This document shows positions 24,847 through 34,085 of a stretch of DNA of 64,000 nucleotides, piece after piece. The translations under genes were made by a program, and so were the position numbers. The stretch comes from Tetranychus cinnabarinus. Its lineage: Eukaryota > Arthropoda > Arachnida > Trombidiformes > Tetranychidae. The stretch spans positions 1,691,501-1,755,500 of the forward strand of contig WHVY01000004.1 of assembly GCA_022266195.1 (NCBI GenBank), written 5' to 3'. Below the pieces are notes generated by a model. It did no database searches. It was not told the origin of the DNA and worked only from the letters and a program-made list of their open reading frames with translations. How positions within the stretch are numbered: position 1 is the stretch's first letter; every line of letters starts with the position of its first letter.

Positions 24847-25710
24847 TTAATTTACAACAGACGGCTCAGTAATTGGCTGATAAACTTTTTTAGCTTTAAC
24901 ATTAACAAATGTTCCTCTTCTAGGACCCTTAACGAACTTTGCAGTTAAATGTCCACCATAAACACAGCCGGTGTCAAGTCCTGTAGCAAATTTATGAAGT
25001 TGAAGACGTCGCTTGGCATCATGTCCAAAATAAATGTGAGTTGGCCCTTGCCAAAGTGATGCCCATGGTTCACCTTCTTTGTCACTCTTGTTAGGCGTGT
25101 ATTTGTTTCCGTTGGAATCACTTTCAATAATCAAATTTCTCATGGAAACCATATTCAAGGGTTGATTCTCTTCTAAAGGTATTCCAGGCACTAAACCGGC
25201 ATGCACGATTAGTATATTTAAATCATTTAAAGTAATTGTGTAAGGTAATTTCACAATGTAATCGATTTGTTCTTGATGTAATTCTTGGATCCACTGATTG
25301 GTTGGACTTGGAACTTTTCCTTCATTTTTGATTTTCAAATATTCACGAATAACGATTTCATCATGGTTACCACGAACAGCAATACAGTCATTTTTACCAT
25401 CGTTCATTAAATATTTAAGAACTTCAACATTTTTCTCTCCTTTGTTTACCAAATCTCCTACAAATATTTTCAATATTTTACTATTGTTAGAATGGTGGAC
25501 TGTTTTTATACACTCAAACATTTCATCAAAACAGCCGTGGATATCTCCTAAAATAAGTATCTCATCATAGTTATCGGTAAAAGTTTTATCTAATGTCTGA
25601 TGGAGCACAGGTGGAAGAGGAAAGCCCCATGGATGAGTTAGTTTAGATATTTGAGTAGAGAAAAAACGAGATCGTAATAAGTAAAAAAGGTTGAATAAAA
25701 TTCCAGCCAT
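24847..25710 (-). CDS. ApaH-like metallophosphatase (ALPH family)
   Basis: PPP-superfamily phosphatase of the bacterial-type ApaH-like branch. ApaH hydrolyses dinucleoside tetraphosphates, and a trypanosome ALPH is an mRNA decapping enzyme; the substrate here is unknown. A single 287-codon exon. Metal-ligand motifs are all visible: GDIHG (55-59), GDLVNKG (85-91), GNHDE (114-118), HAG (170-172), and the ApaH-like C-terminal block FGHDAKRRLQ then ATGLDTGCVYGGHLTA. The first 20 residues, MAGILFNLFYLLRSRFFSTQ, are hydrophobic then basic and could be a mitochondrial presequence or signal anchor. A TAG lies in frame eight codons' distance upstream of the ATG, so this is the first start. Single-exon structure and a patchy animal distribution leave open old lateral transfer, but the sequence itself shows no sign of recent transfer. 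Confidence 0.9.
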   Translation of the reverse strand: MAGILFNLFYLLRSRFFSTQISKLTHPWGFPLPPVLHQTLDKTFTDNYDEILILGDIHGCFDEMFECIKTVHHSNNSKILKIFVGDLVNKGEKNVEVLKYLMNDGKNDCIAVRGNHDEIVIREYLKIKNEGKVPSPTNQWIQELHQEQIDYIVKLPYTITLNDLNILIVHAGLVPGIPLEENQPLNMVSMRNLIIESDSNGNKYTPNKSDKEGEPWASLWQGPTHIYFGHDAKRRLQLHKFATGLDTGCVYGGHLTAKFVKGPRRGTFVNVKAKKVYQPITEPSVVN

Positions 25711-27416
25711 GACCAGATTAAGTCGCTAGTTCACAAAATGTATCAAGACACAATTTGAGTCAATGTATCGCGCAAAATAGTTAAATATAGTGAGATGAGA
25801 TTAGGTAAATATTAACTCTAAATCAAACAAAAGCATCAAATTCACGAGATAGAAACAGTCTCAATCAAGAAAAAGTAAAAGGATTGTAGCGTGAGATTTG
25901 TTAATAACTGGAGAATGATAGTTGACAACAATTCTTTAAAGATTTATCCGAATCGCGATATAAATTCAACACATTAACTATAATGAGACACAATTTTAAT
26001 CAACTTATTTAGCGAATAACTGGATTAAAATAATTATAAATAAACTGTTGAGATTTTTCATATTGTAATATTTACATCAAGAAAGCAAAGATAATGTGAG
26101 TCTTGAAGATGAGCGCGCTATTTAAAATGAATTGGATAACAATAAAAATATTCTTAAAAGTCTCTATCTGATTTAAAATTAAAACAATTGTCTTGATTTC
26201 ATATTGAAATATATAAATAATTATCTTTTAACTGATCAAGAGCCTTGAGAAGATGGATTTAAATAATTGATGTAAATAATTAATGTAAGCTCAAAAATTC
26301 TTACATTGGATTTGTCTTAAGAGATCATCCAAAGTGATTTAAAGTCAACAATTTCTGAGATCGCAGTCCATGAAGCAGTTTTTGACCACAAAATAGTTTT
26401 CTTCCGATAATTAGCTATTTTTAGACCGGAAATGACCTCAATAATCCATTTTTGGCAGTAACAAAATCCAAGCCTGATAAAAGAGCCATTCATTTACTAG
26501 AGCTGCCACATCGGGAAACTTATAAGTAAAGAAATCTGGCCTTTTCTTGGTTTGATTAATATTGTTTAACTGTTCAAAAGGGTAACATCGATTCCTCTCA
26601 ATTAAGATTACTTCCCAATCAGGCTAAAAAAGCTAATTTTACTGGTTTAACTTTCCGATGATTAGTATAAATATCTAAACAATTTACATGTGCGTCATTT
26701 GATGGTTTAATTTATCAGTAGATCTGGATAAAAGTTGAAACCAGCAAATCTAATGTTGATGAATCTTTAATGAACATGGCTGATTGTTGGATAGTTAAAT
26801 ATGCTTACTAGCTTAATTGTAACAGCTTCTAGATGCATTGTTTCCACTTAAAGACTTAACATTAACAGTGACACAATGAAATGATAGTTTTATTCAAGTT
26901 AATTGCGCATGAATTAGCTTCCAGTTTGACTGGCAGTGTTTCAACAGATTTAAATTGTAAGCCTTGCAAAAAGAGATTCCAGTAAATTATTGACAAGATG
27001 AGTCCAAAAATGTTCATAACTGAATCTCAGATAGTCGTCAGATTAACCCAAGCAAAGTAAAGCCTAAAAGGTTAACCAATGACCACACAAAAATTGGGTA
27101 AAATCTGGTAAAACAACTGATAAATCTCGGAAATACAGTTTACATTGCCGGTAATACTGATACTGATAGGTTTGAGGAGATTCCTGTCTCGACAATTGAT
27201 TAATCGATGGATAATTTGATCTGAACCTAAATGGCCAATTTCCCAACATGTGTCTCTAATTGTATGATTGACTTGGGACTTTCATTAGACACCAACATTA
27301 AAGTCCAATCAGACTTTGCACATGAGATATTTTTGGGTTCCATAAAGAAGGAATTTTGGTTCAAGATGAGGAAGACGAAGTTGATGAGTTTGTATTTTAT
27401 TTTTGTTTTAAGAAAT
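25711..27416. other. Intergenic, no gene recognised
   Basis: About 1.7 kb of AT-rich DNA upstream of the phosphatase, with only short ORFs. Nothing recognised in it beyond the expected promoter of the minus-strand gene at its left end. Confidence 0.4.
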
Positions 27417-28126
27417 CTTTCTTTTCCCTTCTCTTCTTCTTCTTCTTTTTCATCGTCTTCATCTTTGTCTTCATCTTTGTCTTCTTTAGGCATCTTCCAA
27501 ATTTTGTTTAACTAACATTCATTTTGACCAGATGTGTTAAGAGCAATGGAGAGCAAAGACGAAGACGAAGAGGCAACAAGAAGATGATCCCAAAATTAGA
27601 ATAGACTTATACGAAATGTGAGAGCATCTTCATCATCTTCATCCCATGAAGGATTCTCATCGTTATGCCTTTCTTTCTTCGCCTGTCTCTCCATCTCAAC
27701 TTGGACCTAATTTGGTCGACTTCCAAAATTTGTTTAGCCTAAAATAAGATTCATTTTTACCATATGTCTTTTAAAAAAAGAAGAGCTTATCTCCAAATTA
27801 GGATAGACTGAGAGGAAACTGCGGTGAAGAAGGGCAATGTAAGAGCTTCATCATCACCATTCACCATCATCTTCATCGTCATCAACATTTTCGCGTACAT
27901 TTTACTCTTCCCTCAACTTGTATTGACGCGCCCATTTAATGCAAAGGATGTGCTTGAAGGAGTCAACGAGAGAGTTCGAGTGAGTTTCCCATCTTTTCTT
28001 AAATATATAAATACAGAGGAAACTTATTAACTGTCAATTTCAACTGTGATTGTCGTCTTGTATTGTATTGTCTCTTTGAATCCAGTGCATCTCTACATTT
28101 TGTTTTACAGTGTTCAACATCTTTGT
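27417..28126. repeat. Diverged ~250 bp tandem repeat and low-complexity TTC/GAA tract upstream of miR-1
   Basis: A TCTTC-rich tract at about 27417-27490 followed by a segment around CCAAATTTTGTTTAACTAAC (about 27497) recurs about 240-250 bp later as CCAAAATTTGTTTAGCCTAA (about 27722). The flanking text is also alike (CATTCATTTTGACCAGATGTG against GATTCATTTTTACCATATGTC, and ATTAGAATAGACT against ATTAGGATAGACT). So the region is a diverged tandem duplication. It probably lies in the promoter or primary transcript of miR-1. A hydrophobic open frame at 27824-28030 has no ATG and is not called. Confidence 0.5.
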
Positions 28127-28218
28127 GATTTGATTAGGACACATACTTCTGGACATACCATATTTTGATATTGAATTGTATGGAATGTAAAGAAGTATGG
28201 AGTTCTTTCAATTCAATC
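28127..28218 (+). ncRNA. mir-1: miR-1 precursor hairpin
   Basis: Muscle microRNA miR-1, conserved across bilaterians; it represses mRNAs carrying seed sites complementary to GGAAUGU. The mature 3p strand is at 28181-28202, beginning TGGAATGTAAAGAAGTATGG, and is identical over its 22 nt to the form I know from flies and vertebrates. The 5p arm at about 28142-28163 begins with CATACTTCTGGACATACCAT and resembles vertebrate miR-1-5p. The two arms pair over about 21 positions with three mismatches or wobbles, around a loop of about 17 nt. Flanks (GATTTGATTAGGAC with GTTCTTTCAATTCAATC) extend the stem. No miR-133 was found nearby. The NSUN5 fragment begins on the opposite strand only about 11 bp past the stem. 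Confidence 0.97.
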
Positions 28219-28228
28219 TTCAATTTAT

Positions 28229-28815
28229 CAATCATCCTTGTGGAGTCAGTTGATCATTTCGTACTAAAAGACAGAAGAAGAATCCTCTTGTTAGAAGGGT
28301 TTCATTTGATCTAATTACTTTTAAAGCAAATGGATAATTTGAATCACTTCTCATTGGCCAATCTGGTAATGGATCAACTATTGTATAATTAGCTGCTTCC
28401 GGAGATTCGTCCATTGCTGTCTTCACCACCACTTCATTTTCAAACGTTTCAGTAGAACATGTTGAATAGATTATCTTTTTAGCTCCAATAGTGAAAGCTG
28501 TTTTCAACATTAACGTTTGAAATCCCGCAAGTTTACCGATTCTATGTACATCTATCTTATTTGCGGACATATCAGGTCGACCAGAACCAGAACAGGATGG
28601 ATCTAAAAGTAAAACATCTATCTCAGGATTCTTCAGATTTGGTGCTAAGTCTATAAAATCTCCGTGAGTTATGGAACAACATGATACACCCATCTCTTGT
28701 ATCATTAAACATCTAAAGAAGTGGTGTATTTGGTGGCTTTAGGTCGTCAAACAAGAAGTCCTTTTTGAAACTTAAAATCTTTAAAGCGTCACAATTTGTC
28801 GCAAGACTTTATTGT
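28229..28815 (-). pseudogene. Truncated, internally deleted copy of NSUN5 (last-exon fragment)
   Basis: This is a partial duplicate of the final exon of the intact NSUN5 at 31619-32411. About 28232-28680 matches the parent with only about half a dozen differences, and keeps DPSCSGSGRP, YSTCS and GFFFCLLVRNDQLTP in frame. About 200 bp corresponding to parent positions about 32082-32290 are missing. That removes the SAM-binding motif (CCAPGTKT in the parent) and replaces it with unrelated sequence. A second deletion of about 17-20 bp lies further 5'. Homology stops near 28811, at the point matching the parent's last-exon acceptor, with none of the upstream exons. No poly(T) on the plus strand marks retrotransposition. 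It cannot encode an active methyltransferase. The few differences suggest recent duplication or gene conversion. Confidence 0.9.
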
Positions 28816-28974
28816 TTCAAGTTTAATTTATATAATACATTAATTTATTATTAAGATGGTCGCTTATTATCTAGGTTAACTGCCAGAATTGATAACATTG
28901 GAACAATTAAAGGCAAGAAAATAACTGTCTCAAGTAATTAAAATGAGGATCAATTTCACTCTTTCTTAACTTTA

Positions 28975-31071
28975 TCAGGGTCTTGTTAATGTACAGTTCC
29001 AGACTTTAGTTGATGATGAGTCGTAATACAGATAACACAATGCTGCGTTGTTGTCAAAATATAGTTCAGAGACTTTGAATTCCGGATTGATTGAAGGCTG
29101 ACATTGAAAAGGGATTATTTAATGAAAATTAGTTAACAGGATCGTCAATAGTTGAATATATTTACCTTAAGTTGGTATAAGCCAGGATTGAGATGAGTTA
29201 TATCAATCCACTAACAATCAATGTTAGATAAATAGGTGTCTACACAGCCAACTGAGATTCCCTGGGTTCCCATGTTTTTACAGGAATATTTAACTGTTGG
29301 TCTGCTGAACAATTGTTGTCTGTAAGACAGAAACTTGCTTTATGTCCTTCTGCAATTCGTTTACCATTCAGGTTCAGTAAATCAAAATGGGAAAACACTT
29401 CCATACTGTGGTAATGTCGATGGCATGAGTGCCATTCCCATTCTTGTTTGGGTAAAAACGGGATAAAATCAGCAGTTCCAATGTTACCAATTCTTGCAGT
29501 AAACCTTAATAACCTTCGAGTTTGAAAAAGCCATTCTGAAAACAAAGGAAATGCATGACAATAAAAACGTGTATTAATAGAATTGAATAAGTTCCAAAGT
29601 AAATAAAATATGATACGTATTCAATGTTACATCTATTACATTATTCGGTGCACAAACATAAATAAATGGTCGTGATTAAAAACAATCTCTTAATTATTAT
29701 TAGGATGATCTTCCTAATTACTTGTTAATGGTTAACTGTAAAAATGGTACTTATGTATAAATTAAAAAACTTACCAGAGCCTCTACGATCAATAGCGTAA
29801 GCATCACTTGACAAACAGTTTTCCTCTAATGCACATTGTAATAAGGCCAAAGGACGATCTTCTAGATACACTGATGAACCAAACTCTTTCTCATCTGGAG
29901 CCAGATCAGGTAATTCTAATCATAAAATTAAGAAAGTTTAATTTGATTTGATAAGACAAGTATAAATTGACAATAGCAGTCAACAGTAACAGCAATGCTA
30001 TTGAAAATAATATCATAAGATGTTTTTTAAGCTTACCCTTTGTACACATGACACCAGCAATGTTTTTATTTGATTGGTCACATGTTGCGGGGACATATTT
30101 GTCTCGGACTTTACATTGATCAAGACTTTTTTCATAACCTTTACAATTAACGGATGGGAAAATTGGTAAACTTTGATTATTGGTAAACTCTCCAATTGAA
30201 GCAAACTGGCCATAAGCAAGACCCAAAGAGCGACAAACAACCATTGCTTCCAATAAAGACCAACATTACCACAAACAGTGTACCAAGTAAGTCTATCATT
30301 TACTAATAACACTTCAACTCGCCCTTCTTGATCCGTTCTTCCTCCTTTAAGACGTATGTGACTTATTTGATGAGCCTGTTCTAATTAATAAAACGTAGTT
30401 AAAGATCTACTTTATTGTCGATTTTAGCGTTCACAAGATTTCAACATTTTACCTGAAATTTATGTTTAACTAACTCAGAATGACGAGAATCTACGGTTTC
30501 AAGTTGGTTTGGACGGGACAATTGGGAATATTGATGTTTAACATGTTCCTTTGTCTTGCAGATCACACCAGCGGCTTCAATCATGGATTTTCCAGCCATC
30601 GAACTGACATTGATCTATTCTAGTCTCGTTTCCATTACAGTATAAATTGTCCATCCATATTAACTCTATATTAAGATAAGTGAGGGTTTTAGTTTCATTA
30701 AAAAAACTCTAATCTTAAAATGGCTAATTATACTTACTTCGTCCTTTGCCAAATTGTGAGTTACTGGTTGGAATGGCAAAATGTTTAGAGTAACCGAGAC
30801 TTGTAAAAATTACTGAAGCCTCTTTCTCATCCCATTCATCGTCACAAATTGATCCCCACCGACCAAGATGATAAATTTCAACATTACCTTCATGTTGACT
30901 TGATCCACCGACCAACCTAACTCGACCCTCACTGATTGTAGCTCTCCTTCTTGAGCCTTGATTACGACGACGATGACGGCCTGCCAAGTTGTACAAATAT
31001 TGGCAAGAAACGATTGAAGTCAGGTAAATTGTGAGGATAAAACAACAAGCTGTGTGATAATTTAAATTCAT
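28975..31071 (-). pseudogene. Lysyl oxidase-like (SRCR + LOX, LOXL2/3-type) pseudogene
   Basis: A secreted copper amine oxidase gene that would cross-link collagen, now broken. Exons by splice consensus: 31071-30738, 30666-30453, 30380-30037, 29915-29775, 29535-29166, 29097-28975. Exon 1 has a signal peptide (MNLNYHTACCFILTIYLTSI) and the start of SRCR-1 (GRVRLVGGSSQHEGNVEIYH). Exon 3 holds SRCR-2 (HIRLKGGRTDQEGRVEVLL). Exon 4 has YLEDRPLALLQCALEENC, and exon 5 the copper site WEWHSCHRHYHSMEVF plus DLLNLNGKRIAEGHKASFC. Lesions: a 1-nt loss near 30579 (before EAAGVICK), a frameshift near 30245 (before EAMVVCRSLG), a frameshift near 29280 (before NMGTQGISVGC) and an in-frame TAG at 29213-29211 where the family has Gln (IDC-stop-WIDIT). 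The end also lacks the usual final ~20 residues. Splice sites are still intact, so decay is fairly recent. Independent sequencing errors are unlikely given clean neighbours. Confidence 0.88.
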
Positions 31072-31618
31072 GATAGCGTTAAAGTCAACAATATTTACAA
31101 GACTGACTAACTGTCTAACGATTGAAGACAAAAAAAGTGATGAAGCAAAAAATGACCCACAAAAATTGCAGATTGAATCAATCAATCTATAACAATTTAG
31201 CTTACTCCCGATCACCTAATTCGCTTCGATTTTACTATCTTTGGAAAGATGATTTTTTATCCATGAGTGTCTATCTTGAATTTCTTTAAGGATAAGTCTG
31301 ATGTTAGAATAATTACTCATAATTCAGGATTTTAGGTCAGAATGAATTGAAGGCAAGTTCTCAGACTGTGTTGCTAATGATGTTTTTAAGTGAAAATAAA
31401 GTTGTTTTTGAAAATCAGATGTGTTAATTTCATTATAAAATCTAATTTTGATTGATTTTAACGTAATAAGCAAAGCCTAAATAATAGAAGCGCGAACTTC
31501 TTTTAAATTATTCCCTTTTCAATAAATCTTTTAATTTATTAAAATAAAATCGAAACTTGGAAATTTTCACTAAATATTTATTTATATGAATTATAAATAT
31601 AATTAGTTGTCAATTTAA

Positions 31619-33113
31619 TCATTCTGGTGGAGTCAGTTGATCATTTCGTACTAAAAGACAGAAGAAGAATCCTCTTGTTAGAAGGGTTTCATTTGATCTA
31701 ATTACTTTTAAAGCAAATGGATAATTTGAATCACTTCTCATTGGCCAATCTGGTAATGGATCAACTATTGTATAATTAGCTGCTTCCGGAGATTCATCCA
31801 TTGCTGTCTTCACCACCAATTCATTTTCAAACGTTTCAGTAGAACATGTTGAATAGATTATCTTTTTAGCTCCAATAGTGAAAGCTGTTTTCAACATTAA
31901 CGTTTGAAATCCCGCAAGTTTACCGATCCTATGTACATCTATCTTATTTGCGGACATATCAGGTCGACCAGAACCAGAACAGGATGGATCTAAAAGTAAA
32001 ACATCTATCTCAGGATTCTGTAGATTTGGTGCTAAATCTATAAAATCTCCGTGAGTTATGGAACAACATGATACACCAAGTTTATCCATCAACTTTTGCA
32101 TATCTTTCAACCGATTCTCATCTCTATCAATTGAGGTAATAGTTCCTTTATTTTTCATACAAGCGGCCATTGCTGCTGTTTTGGTACCAGGAGCACAACA
32201 AACATCTAAAACGTTAGCCCTCTTCTTAAGTTTCATGGCTTTAACAGCTAATAAACTAGCCTTGTCTTGAATAATTACTTTTCCTTCATGATAAATATCC
32301 AAAGAAGTGATGTATTTGGTGGCTTTAGGTCGAAAAACAAGAAGTTCTTTCTTGAAGTGGAAGTCTTTTTTGAAACATCTCATCTTTAAAGCGTGACAAT
32401 TTGTCACAAAACTTCGCAGCATTAGAAAGGAAAATAACAAATTAGATTAGAAAATTGTAAGAGTATTTAGAAAATAATTACCTTTCGAACGATTCATCTT
32501 TAGTTTCATCTTGCGTAAATCCATTTGCTAAAAGAATTGGAATTATTTCGGACATTTTACATTTCAACCGATTGATCCTAAGATAAATGTGGGTTTGAGC
32601 ATCTCGTTTAGGCGCTAATTAAAAGTGCCAAAGGATATTATGAGAATCAAAAACAACTAAGAAATTTCAAAACAAAAGAAAACAATTTCCATACCTTTCA
32701 TCGATGCTAATTTTCGTCGATTATTTACAATAACATTAGTTTCAGGAATATCTCTAGGTAAAGAGTATAGCGCAACTTTCCTTTCAAAAATTAATTTACC
32801 AATTAACACTTGCAACAAATACTGATCCATCGGTTCCTTAGTAGCCTCCAGACAGAATTTTTTCATCTTATCAATGGATTCTTTATTTTGAATTGCTTTA
32901 ATCGTTAAAGCATAAATTGCTTTCTTTTCCTAAAAGAATGAAAGATAAATTTAATTCAAAGTGTCAATAGATACTATCATAACTTACCCAAGTCGAAACT
33001 GAAGAAGGTAAATCGGACATACATTTTTTCAATGATAGCTTTTTGCTGTCAATTTTTTTCAGTATTGAAGCAGCTAATTGGTATTTATTTTCAATATTTG
33101 TAGCTTCATGCAT
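31619..33113 (-). CDS. NSUN5: NSUN5-type 28S rRNA cytosine-5 methyltransferase
   Basis: NOL1/NOP2/Sun methyltransferase orthologous to yeast Rcm1, which makes one m5C in large-subunit rRNA, in the nucleolus. Exons on the minus strand: 33113-32988, 32929-32695, 32614-32482, 32411-31619; all GT-AG and in phase, 428 residues (human main form 429). Exon 3 needs the acceptor at TTTTAATTAG; the nearer ATCTTAG would bring a stop. Landmarks: YLRINRLKCKMSEIIPILLA (RNA-binding edge), HEGKVIIQDKASLLAV, SAM motif VLDVCCAPGTKT (CCAPGTKT at 236-243), DPSCSGSG (306-313, C309) and YSTCS (C354), the two cysteines used in catalysis. Upstream of the ATG the frame stays open for 16 codons but without another ATG. 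A minus-strand AATAAA (31582-31577) follows the stop by about 37 bp. Its last exon is the parent of the fragment at 28229-28815. Confidence 0.95.
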
Positions 33114-34085
33114 TATGGCAACCTTTTTCCTTTGAATATGAACAATAATATGTAATCCCAACAGGAAAAAATCTCAAACTAGGGGAAAATTGTTGATTTT
33201 AATAACAATTATAACAGAAAAATAAGTTAAAAACTTTAACTGGATATAAACAATTAAACGAAGGCAACATTTAAATTATCCCATGTGTTTTTGTTTTCAG
33301 ATTCATAAATTTGGAGCTTGAATGGTTTCCTGGATACCATATCTGGAGGGAGTTTCAAAGTTATTCTTGCGTTATTATTTCAAAGTTCAATTTTTCAATT
33401 CGTCTGTAATAAAATATTATAATCATTATCTTAATTATGATTTCATATTATGTTTTTCCCACTACTTGAGTCTTCATCTAATGCCATGTTTATGTGAATG
33501 ATTCACTCAAAGTTTGTAAACACTGATTTTAATGCGATTTTAAAAAAACAATGAGCTACCTCTGAATTGAGTATCTAACAATATTATTGTAAGAATAGAG
33601 CTGATGTCCCTTCTGTATTGCTAATAATTAAATGAATTGTTTGAGTCACTATTATTTTGTCTCGACGTGCGGAGAATGAAATACAAGTGCACTGTGATAG
33701 CTTCTCAATTGAGACAGCTTAGTACCATTAAAATATTTGCCAAAAAGGCCAGGAATTTGATAATAGACTAAAAACTATAGCTATTCTGTTAGATTTAAGT
33801 CCGTCCATGGTTTACTATGAATAACTTTTAATAATAAAATTAGATCATAAAGTCGAGTCTTCGCAAACTTTCGTGCTGTGTTGGTGTCATCAAAGCTTGG
33901 AGGGCTTAAACTCTTATCACTGGAATTTTCAACTTACTGTGAATAACTAAAATGGCTGTGTTTAAAAAAATGAATAATTTTTTCTTTTTCTTCGATCAAC
34001 ATGGCAGTTTATTTTACAAATAAAATGACCAAACTTTTTGATAATTACAATGTAATGACTGAATAAAAATTTATATTTTACATAA
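33114..34085. other. Intergenic: NSUN5 upstream region and TAF6-like 3' UTR
   Basis: About 970 bp between two genes on the minus strand. A TTTATT at 34008-34013 (AATAAA on the minus strand) is about 73 bp after the TAF6-like stop and may be its polyadenylation signal. No other feature recognised. Confidence 0.4.

Noticed and set aside
27231..27515. ORFs on both strands across a TCTTC-rich tract
   Set aside because: Composed mainly of Ser or Glu/Lys/Asp runs made by the simple repeat; no domain.
27824..28030. Open frame with a hydrophobic, signal-like start upstream of miR-1
   Set aside because: It begins at GTG, not ATG, and has no recognisable partner exon; it probably lies in the pri-miR-1 region.
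28232..28705. 157-codon ORF as a functional second NSUN5
   Set aside because: It lacks the SAM-binding motif and all upstream exons because of a deletion and truncation, so it is called a pseudogene fragment.
32579..32590. ATCTTAG as acceptor of NSUN5 exon 3
   Set aside because: Joining here puts a TGA in frame after four codons; the upstream TTTTAATTAG acceptor keeps the frame and adds family-like sequence.
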